Shown here: positions 1 to 4,491 of the stretch, piece after piece
How positions within the stretch are numbered: the first letter of the stretch is position 1
Layout: each line of letters opens with the position of its first letter
Source of the DNA: Clostridiales bacterium
GTDB lineage: Bacteria > Bacillota > Clostridia > Lachnospirales > Lachnospiraceae
DNA: 7,195 nucleotides
Direction: 5' to 3'
Assembly: GCA_015655565.1 (NCBI GenBank)
Contig: JAATEU010000561.1
Coordinates: forward strand, 1-7,195
Position numbers and translations under genes: made by a program
Notes under the pieces: model-generated
The model's input: only the letters and a program-made list of their open reading frames with translations
Databases searched by the model: none
Told to the model about the DNA's origin: nothing

Positions 1-44
1 ATACCAGTGAAATTATCGGACGGGGTTTCCGTGCTTAAAAATTG

Positions 45-95
45 AGACATTGCAGTGATGACAGGCATCTGCCATATAACGCAATGTCTTTTTTT
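45..95 (+). terminator. Rho-independent terminator of an upstream transcript
   Basis: A perfect 9-bp stem pairs 45-53 (AGACATTGC) with 81-89 (GCAATGTCT) and is followed directly by a run of T to 95. The 27-base loop contains a smaller possible stem, GGCA (64-67) with TGCC (70-73). It probably ends a gene lying left of the window. No gene is visible in bases 1-44. A second inverted repeat lies just downstream, CCTGCC (97-102) with GGCAGG (130-135), enclosing TTTTAT/ATAAAA; its role is unclear. Confidence 0.75.
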
Positions 96-176
96 ACCTG
101 CCTTTTATTTATATAAAAATTCTGTTTTGGGCAGGCAGCGTTGTCTTATCCTGTTATGATACCAAATAATATTAGT

Positions 177-206
177 TTGACTTCTAACTAAAAAACAGAG
201 TATAAT
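177..206 (+). promoter_or_regulatory. Consensus-like sigma-A promoter
   Basis: TTGACT (177-182) matches the -35 consensus at 5 of 6 bases. TATAAT (201-206) is a perfect -10 box, and the spacer is 18 bp. Transcription would begin near 213. The first long downstream gene is the PIN nuclease at 445, so this is its most likely promoter, giving a leader of about 230 bases that contains the broken frame at 220-393. No operator repeat is evident. Confidence 0.65.
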
Positions 207-219
207 AAATTTATCTGAG

Positions 220-393
220 GTGATATGGTGTGTTCATCCTTCCCTTGGTGGGAATGGCTGCACAGGGCAATTGCTTCTTAACCTTGAGCCAATAAAAGAG
301 GGCTATTCTGATGGTCACCCAAAGATGATGGCAGAAATGCTTGCTGAGTATGTGCAGGAAGTGTTGGAGCAGTATTTGGAAATTCTTAAATGA
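220..393 (+). pseudogene. Short unrecognised reading frame, probably a 3' gene remnant
   Basis: An open frame from GTG 220 to TGA 391-393 codes for about 57 residues. Its second half looks protein-like and helical, with DGHPKMMAEMLAEYVQEVLE near the C-terminus. The frame is closed upstream by a TAA at 205-207 that lies inside the promoter's -10 box, and the GTG lacks a well-placed ribosome-binding site. An ATG at 225 does have GAGG four bases upstream, but it is in another frame and stops after 18 codons at 279-281. I do not recognise the family. It could be the tail of a gene cut off by rearrangement, with a new promoter placed in front of it, or a frameshifted small gene. Bases 394-444 after it hold only a weak GAGT/ACTC hairpin (406-418). 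Confidence 0.3.
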
Positions 394-444
394 CAAATGG
401 TTTAGGAGTAAAAAACTCTTTAATAGTTAGGCGGGTGCTGATTT

Positions 445-1401
445 ATGCCAACTAATGCAAATACAAAAATTTTTATTGATACAAATATTTTTCTGGATTT
501 CTATCGTTCTAATACGGTAAAGGACATCCAGCTTCTGATGAGTACTCTTTTTATGAATTATGATTCTTTGCTATCGACAGAGCAATCCTCAAATGAATTT
601 TTGAGAAATCGTGCAAGAACACTGAACGATTTTCTGGTGGATTTTAGAGCAAAGAGCAAAACAGTAAATCACACATCTTCAGCGATCCGAGCTATGGATG
701 AATTCGCCAGACACCAAGAGATTGTCAAAGAATTGAATCGGTCCTATCAAGTCATTATTAAAAAAATGGAGGATATGATAGCTGATATCCAAAAGGATGA
801 GATATATCAAAAATACAAGGATTTGCACAAAAGAGTCAAGACTATTCCCATAACAGATGAGATTTTAGCAGTGGCATGGAACCGGAAAATTTCAGGCAAC
901 CCGCCAACCAGTGATAAGTACACCTGCGGAGATGAAATTATCTGGGAATCACTATTGGCATACGGCTCCAACTCGCATTGTAATCTTATCATCGTTAGCG
1001 GCGACGGCACTTTTACACAAAATGCTGATTTTCTTAAAAATGAGTATCGCACTAAAACTAAAGGTAAATTAGACCTTTGTCCCAATATTGCGGATGCCCT
1101 TTTCCAAATAGGAATTGAATTACCACAGACAGTTATTAATGCAGCAGATAATATCCGTTGGACAGATATCATTGTGCAGGCCTTTAAAAATCTTGGCGGA
1201 CAGGCATCACTTAAAGAACTTTGTTCAGAAATAAAAGATATTGTATTTTTCTGCTATCCTGATAAGCAAAGGAATAATGCGAAAGAAGCAACTATCCGTG
1301 GTGTTTTGCAAAGGTTTTCCAGCGATTTCCCTAATTTTTATAACGGAAAAATTGACTTGTTTCACAGAGCCGGCAGGGGTATCTGGGAACTGAGACAATA
1401 A
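445..1401 (+). CDS. PIN-domain (DUF4935-like) nuclease with C-terminal winged-helix-like domain
   Basis: This 318-residue protein is a probable metal-dependent RNase of the PIN superfamily. Near the N-terminus KIFIDTNIFLDFYR places the first catalytic Asp at D12. E51 lies in a helical NEFLRNR motif. GDEIIWESLL (D163) and IIVSGDGTF (D187) supply the remaining acidic residues. This order, with a long helical insert at about 55-135, fits DUF4935-type PIN proteins better than short VapC toxins. Residues about 239-318 form a separate domain that begins WTDIIVQAF and ends DLFHRAGRGIWELR. It resembles the winged-helix modules attached to many restriction and other nucleases. ATG 445 is chosen because the beta strand with D12 follows at once; its ribosome-binding site (GGGTG, 433-437) is weak. 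No antitoxin gene is adjacent. I infer a defence or stress nuclease carried as cargo by the mobile element. The family call is fairly sure; substrate and role are unknown. Confidence 0.8.
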   Translation: MPTNANTKIFIDTNIFLDFYRSNTVKDIQLLMSTLFMNYDSLLSTEQSSNEFLRNRARTLNDFLVDFRAKSKTVNHTSSAIRAMDEFARHQEIVKELNRSYQVIIKKMEDMIADIQKDEIYQKYKDLHKRVKTIPITDEILAVAWNRKISGNPPTSDKYTCGDEIIWESLLAYGSNSHCNLIIVSGDGTFTQNADFLKNEYRTKTKGKLDLCPNIADALFQIGIELPQTVINAADNIRWTDIIVQAFKNLGGQASLKELCSEIKDIVFFCYPDKQRNNAKEATIRGVLQRFSSDFPNFYNGKIDLFHRAGRGIWELRQ

Positions 1402-1535
1402 AACACAATTATATTTGTGAGGCTGACTATGAAGAGAAATGCCGAGAAGACCCTGCCGTCTGCTTCGCTAATCTTTACTTTATAAAGAACATTTGTAAAT
1501 GAGTTATTGAAGCAATTTTATATCTTTCTTTAAAT

Positions 1536-1574
1536 AAAAAATGCCGGTCAGGATTCATCCTGCCGGCATTTTTT
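1536..1574. terminator. Strong bidirectional terminator after the PIN gene
   Basis: Six A's and TGCCGG (1536-1547) pair perfectly with CCGGCA and six T's (1563-1574). An inner stem, CAGGA with TCCTG, closes on a TTCA loop with a single T bulged. The A and T tracts make it work in either direction. It separates the PIN gene from the recombinase unit. Bases 1402-1535 between the PIN stop and the hairpin hold no convincing gene: an ATG at 1429 opens only 18 codons. Confidence 0.88.
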
Positions 1575-1594
1575 ATGTCAAGGTTACATACCTT
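1566..1594 (+). promoter_or_regulatory. Possible sigma-E-type (mother-cell) promoter for the recombinase unit
   Basis: GCATTTT (1566-1572) matches the Bacillus sigma-E -35 form GHATATT at 6 of 7 positions. After a 14-bp spacer, CATACCTT (1587-1594) matches the -10 form CATACAHT at 7 of 8. The start would fall near 1600, giving a very short leader ahead of the ribosome-binding site at 1602-1606. The -35 overlaps the 3' arm of the terminator. This is a match by eye in an AT-rich region, so chance remains possible. It gains weight because sigma-E is the mother-cell factor that would be expected to time excision of an element from a coat gene. Confidence 0.35.
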
Positions 1595-1595
1595 G
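1579..1595. repeat. Small perfect inverted repeat just before the ribosome-binding site
   Basis: CAAGGT (1579-1584) and ACCTTG (1590-1595) form a perfect 6-bp dyad around TACAT. It ends seven bases before the GGGAGGTGG ribosome-binding site of the small TTG gene. It could be an operator, or, in transcripts starting further upstream, a hairpin near the site of translation initiation. It overlaps the proposed sigma-E -10 box. Confidence 0.5.
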
Positions 1596-1615
1596 GTAAA
1601 AGGGAGGTGGCGTCT

Positions 1616-1798
1616 TTGAAGAGACGGCAGCTTTACATAATCGAATTGGAGCCGGGTACACAAAACACAGGTGAGGGCAACCCCCTGGAATTTATCGAAA
1701 ACTTTCAGACTGCTATTTTACTGTCTCTTTTAGAGGACAAACAACTTACAAAATGGCAGTTTGATTTTTGTGTGGACGAACTTAAAAGGAAGCGCTAA
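1616..1798 (+). CDS. Small SHOCT-like protein upstream of the recombinase
   Basis: This codes for 60 residues, starting KRRQLYIIELEPG after the initiator. I choose TTG 1616 because a strong GGGAGGTGG (1602-1610) sits five bases before it. The in-frame ATG at 1541 lies inside the terminator hairpin and is rejected, and the GTG at 1607 overlaps the ribosome-binding site. The C-terminal half, AILLSLLEDKQLTKWQFDF and following, has the pattern of a SHOCT-like short helical motif (bulky residues, then a polar 'L(L/T)..(E/Q)F' helix ending in Lys/Arg). Small proteins of this kind are common next to recombinases in clostridial elements. It lies 72 bases ahead of the recombinase start on the same strand, with no terminator between, so the two are probably cotranscribed. 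A role as recombination accessory or directionality factor is only a guess from position. Confidence 0.6.
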   Translation: MKRRQLYIIELEPGTQNTGEGNPLEFIENFQTAILLSLLEDKQLTKWQFDFCVDELKRKR

Positions 1799-1870
1799 AG
1801 AGCGCAAAAATCTGGATGCGCAGAAAGCAGGTAAGTATAATTTAGATATAAAATTGTGGAGGGAAGGTGT

Positions 1871-3919
1871 ATGATGATGCAGAAAGTGGCTGCTTATTGC
1901 CGTGTATCGACAGATCATGAAGACCAGGCCAATTCATTGGATAATCAAAAAAAATACTTTTTCGAGTACATTGAACGGAACCCTATGTGGGAATTATACC
2001 AAGTTTACGTGGATGAAGGAATTACGGGAACTTCTACCAAAAAGAGACATTCTTTCAATCGCATGATTTCCGACGCGCAAAATTGCAGATTCGACTTGAT
2101 CATTACCAAAGAAATCAGCCGTTTCGCACGGAATACGTTAGACAGTATTTTCTATACCCGCAAGTTGAAAGAATTAGGGATTGGGGTCATTTTTATGAAT
2201 GACAATATCAATACTCTGGATCCTGACGCAGAACTTCGGCTGACCATTATGTCTTCTATTGCACAGGAGGAAAGCCGTAAGACCTCTGAACGCGTAAAAT
2301 GGGGACAAAAGCGAAGGATGGAACAGGGTGTAGTATTTGGGCGGGATATGCTCGGTTATGATGTACGGGACGGTAAACTGTTTATTAATGAAGAAGGAGC
2401 CAAAATACTTCAGCTCATCTTTCATAAGTTTGTCAATGAAGATAAAGGTACACATATTATTGCCAGAGAATTACGTGAAGCCGGCATCCGGACGGCAAAG
2501 TATATGAAGCAGTGGTCCAACACAGTGATTTTACGTATTCTCCGCAACGAAAAATATTGCGGGGATTTAATTCAAAAAAAGACATTTACCCCTAGCTATT
2601 TAAACCATGAAAAAAAATATAACCGCGGTGAAGAAGAATTTGTAGTCCTGCGTGACCATCATGAACCGATTATCGGCCGAGAATTGTTTAATAAGGCGCA
2701 ACGGGAGTTGGACCGGCGTTCCCATTTCGATGAACAAAAGGCGAAACATTCCAATCGATATTGTTTTTCCGGCAAAATTAAATGTGGTATCTGTAGCCGT
2801 ACTTATGTTTCCCGAACTAAAAAACGTAAGGACAATAGTGTTTATAAGGCCTGGCACTGTTACGAGGCGGCAAATCATGGCAGCAAGCATATAGATAAGG
2901 CCGGAAATACTGTTGGCTGTAGCAATCGCTCCTTAAATGACGACGACTTAAAACTGATGATGCAGCAGGTTGTAAAAAATCTGCCGATTGACAAAGAAGC
3001 CATTTTTGATAATCTTTGCAGGATTGTTAAATCTATGTTAAAAACAGATGCTCAGAATGACCGTCCTTTACAGTTACGGGATAAAATCAATGGAATCTTG
3101 CAGAAAAAGCAAACCTTAATTGAGCTTTATCTCAATAAGGATATCAGTAAAGCGGATTTTCAGCAGATGACCAGTAAATATGATTTGGAGATTTCTGCCC
3201 TTAAGAAAGAATTTGGAGCCCTAAAAGGCTGTCCGATGGTTTATCAGGAACAGGATCAGCTTTTGAAACAGATGGCTGATACCGTTCGAGGGCTTATATG
3301 CGGCGACGTATGGGATGATACTTTTTACCGCCATATCCTTGATAAAATTATTGTCAGGGAAAATAATGTACTGGACATCTACTTGCACATGCTGCCGGAG
3401 AAGCGGAGTTATCTTATCTGCAATTCCGTGCAGATGCGAAAGGAAAGGAATAATGTTCCTTTCGAGTTGCTGGAATCCTTGCGTTATCATATCGAATCCT
3501 CACAAGGTACAGAGGAACTGGCACATATGGAAATTGTCAGTACTATCGTTCATCAATTAACCAGAAACCTTTCCATTGATGAGATTAAGGCAGCCGGATT
3601 TGACACTTATTTTGTTGACCACACGGTTGGCTTATGGCCTCAGGCAGCCAGCGGCACACCATTTAGCTCAACCTTCTTCCAATCCAAGGGAGATGCTATT
3701 ACCGATTTACATGAAGACATGGCAGCAGAACAAAAGGCTAGAACCACCTATGACAATATTCTTCGTATGGTAAAGGATCCGGATATTATTGACCCCATCC
3801 GTTTCTTAAGGGAAAGGGAAATCGTTCATTATCAGAGATTTGGTGAATCCTTAAGAATTGTTCAGGAACATTTGGATTCCAGAAACTTTTATGCTTTTAA
3901 CCCGGAATTTGATAAATAG
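1871..3919 (+). CDS. Large serine recombinase fused in frame to the C-terminal part of CotJC
   Basis: The 682-residue product begins as a large serine recombinase. The nucleophile is S13 in YCRVSTD. ISRFARN follows at 82-88, and QEESRKTSERVKWGQ (132-146) leads into the recombinase DNA-binding domain (about 155-290). A zinc ribbon has C305, C308, C330 and C350, and a coiled-coil-like segment spans about 395-455. The usual late strand region is at about 485-509. From G546 the sequence becomes CotJC-like (GTEELAHMEIV through FYAFNPEFDK) and ends at the cotJC stop. ATG 1871 has GGAGG (1858-1862) eight bases upstream; the in-frame GTG at 1856 precedes that site and is rejected, and ATG 1874 or 1877 are alternatives. 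The enzyme should cut and rejoin att sites through a 5'-phosphoserine link. The fused tail is best explained by insertion of the element into cotJC. Whether the tail affects activity is not known. Confidence 0.9.
   Translation: MMMQKVAAYCRVSTDHEDQANSLDNQKKYFFEYIERNPMWELYQVYVDEGITGTSTKKRHSFNRMISDAQNCRFDLIITKEISRFARNTLDSIFYTRKLKELGIGVIFMNDNINTLDPDAELRLTIMSSIAQEESRKTSERVKWGQKRRMEQGVVFGRDMLGYDVRDGKLFINEEGAKILQLIFHKFVNEDKGTHIIARELREAGIRTAKYMKQWSNTVILRILRNEKYCGDLIQKKTFTPSYLNHEKKYNRGEEEFVVLRDHHEPIIGRELFNKAQRELDRRSHFDEQKAKHSNRYCFSGKIKCGICSRTYVSRTKKRKDNSVYKAWHCYEAANHGSKHIDKAGNTVGCSNRSLNDDDLKLMMQQVVKNLPIDKEAIFDNLCRIVKSMLKTDAQNDRPLQLRDKINGILQKKQTLIELYLNKDISKADFQQMTSKYDLEISALKKEFGALKGCPMVYQEQDQLLKQMADTVRGLICGDVWDDTFYRHILDKIIVRENNVLDIYLHMLPEKRSYLICNSVQMRKERNNVPFELLESLRYHIESSQGTEELAHMEIVSTIVHQLTRNLSIDEIKAAGFDTYFVDHTVGLWPQAASGTPFSSTFFQSKGDAITDLHEDMAAEQKARTTYDNILRMVKDPDIIDPIRFLREREIVHYQRFGESLRIVQEHLDSRNFYAFNPEFDK
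3491..3530 (+). other. Attachment-site junction (att) between element and interrupted cotJC
   Basis: Recombinase-type sequence (ending HIESSQ) changes to CotJC sequence (starting GTEELAHMEIV) at base 3506. In intact CotJC proteins, as I recall them, the residues before GTEE are TDI or similar, so homology to the host gene begins at or near the GGT codon. The shared crossover core is therefore likely within GGTACAGAG (3506-3514), and the exact dinucleotide cannot be fixed from one end. The left half would be element DNA and the right half host DNA. The partner site, with the 5' part of cotJC, is not in this window. Confidence 0.65.
3506..3919 (+). pseudogene. cotJC: 3' part of interrupted cotJC (spore coat manganese-catalase-like protein)
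   Basis: These 137 codons match the C-terminal two thirds of CotJC, a spore-coat protein of the ferritin-like manganese catalase family. Expected dimanganese ligands are visible, in fusion numbering: E549 and H552 in EELAHME, E620 in AAEQKAR, and H653 in REIVHYQRF. Spacings of 3 (E549-H552) and 33 (E620-H653) agree with Lactobacillus manganese catalase (66-69 and 148-181). The first ligand Glu and the N-terminal 60 or so residues are absent and should lie beyond the other end of the element. The frame is clean, with no stops, frameshifts or lost ligands, so this is an interrupted rather than a decayed gene. In the present arrangement it can be translated only as the recombinase tail. Confidence 0.88.
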
Positions 3920-3970
3920 TATAGTCATTGATTAATTCCTTTTAGTTAGCCGTTTTGGGTCTTGATATAA

Positions 3971-4026
3971 GGGCATCGATTTATTAACTTAATTATAGAT
4001 TAAGTTAATTGTTGATGTCCTTTTCT
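3971..4026 (+). terminator. Long hairpin terminator after cotJC
   Basis: GGGCATC (3971-3977) pairs with GATGTCC (4014-4020), including one G-U pair. Inside it, TTAACTTA (3984-3991) pairs perfectly with TAAGTTAA (4001-4008) around a nine-base loop. TTTTCTT follows at 4021-4027. It lies 51 bases after the cotJC stop and likely belonged to the original cotJ operon. Confidence 0.75.
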
Positions 4027-4357
4027 TAAGTAAAAGTTTTATACATAAAAAACGTTGTCTTTTTGTTTTTGAAGGCAAATATACTATGCCTTTGATATTG
4101 CTTCGGATGGAAGAGAAGGATTTTCTTTTTAATTTTGTGACTTATTGGCATAACGGGGTGAAGTTTTAAACTCTTAGCATAACTAAAAATGAGTAAGAAG
4201 ATAAATCATTTTATAATAAATCAAATTTATTATAGTATGTTGTTTGCAATATAAATGGTATACAGTTATAATGCAACCAATACACAAACTAAGAAAAACA
4301 AATTATTTTGTTTATACACTATATACTATATTGATGAAATGCTAATAGGATAAAAAC
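4027..4357. other. AT-rich intergenic region without a gene
   Basis: No open frame with a credible ribosome-binding site is seen on either strand between the cotJC terminator and the regulator's promoter region. The DNA is strongly AT-rich. It holds a short perfect palindrome (4212-4234) and one arm of a spaced inverted repeat (4311-4320), listed separately. A divergent promoter cannot be excluded. Confidence 0.6.
4212..4234. repeat. Perfect AT-only palindrome
   Basis: Ten bases, TATAATAAAT (4212-4221), are the exact reverse complement of 4225-4234, around a CAA centre. It has no following T tract, so it is not a normal terminator. It could be a protein-binding site or a chance feature of AT-rich DNA. 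Confidence 0.5.
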
Positions 4358-4387
4358 ACTGTATATAATCAAAAAAAAGTGTATAAA
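4311..4387. repeat. Spaced 10-bp inverted repeat upstream of the regulator promoter
   Basis: TTTATACACT (4311-4320) is the exact reverse complement of AGTGTATAAA (4378-4387); the arms are 57 bp apart. The right arm is also one copy of the direct repeat at 4358-4392. Three related GTATA boxes therefore sit in the 110 bases before the -35 element, which suggests operator or activator sites. Confidence 0.5.
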
Positions 4388-4392
4388 ATCAA
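4358..4392 (+). repeat. Tandem 15-bp boxes, likely regulator binding sites
   Basis: ACTGTATATAATCAA (4358-4372) and AGTGTATAAAATCAA (4378-4392) match at 13 of 15 bases and start exactly 20 bp apart, about two helical turns. They lie just upstream of the -35 box at 4417, a usual position for an activator. Autoregulation by the downstream LevR-like protein is one possibility; nothing proves which protein binds. Confidence 0.5.
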
Positions 4393-4416
4393 TGCTTGAG
4401 GTACTTTTTGATGGTA

Positions 4417-4445
4417 TTGACATGCATTAAAATCGTGATTATAAT
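4417..4445 (+). promoter_or_regulatory. Perfect consensus sigma-A promoter of the LevR-like gene
   Basis: TTGACA (4417-4422), a 17-bp spacer and TATAAT (4440-4445) match consensus at every base. The start would be near 4452, leaving a leader of about 40 bases before GTG 4492. This position rules out translation from in-frame ATGs at 4396 and nearby. No sigma-54 type -24/-12 element is seen here. Confidence 0.85.
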
Positions 4446-4491
4446 GACGCTGTACAGTATATGGTGTATAAGCTCTTTGGGAGGATGCGCT

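Noticed and set aside
211..396. Reverse-strand open frame of 61 codons
   Set aside because: It mirrors the + strand fragment, has no ribosome-binding site and resembles no known family.
404..420. GAGT/ACTC hairpin with T's before the PIN gene as a terminator
   Set aside because: The stem is only four base pairs with an A loop, too weak to support the call.
1429..1485. 18-codon frame after the PIN gene
   Set aside because: It has only GAGG six bases upstream and is too short to judge.
1541..1615. N-terminal extension of the small gene from ATG 1541
   Set aside because: The ATG lies within the terminator stem and has no ribosome-binding site; TTG 1616 has a strong one.
1655..1661. GGTACAC as a second copy of the att core
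   Set aside because: Only the first six bases match GGTACAGAG, it is inside the small gene, and no cotJC 5' sequence is next to it.
1813..1841. Extra promoter with TATAAT (1836-1841) just before the recombinase
   Set aside because: The -10 is good but the -35 position reads TGGATG, a poor match.
2600..2894. Overlapping frames on both strands inside the recombinase
   Set aside because: They are shadows of the conserved recombinase and zinc-ribbon coding sequence.
4396..4491. N-terminal hydrophobic extension of the LevR-like protein
   Set aside because: It would look like a membrane segment, but the perfect promoter lies inside it and GTG 4492 has a strong ribosome-binding site; relatives start with the winged helix.
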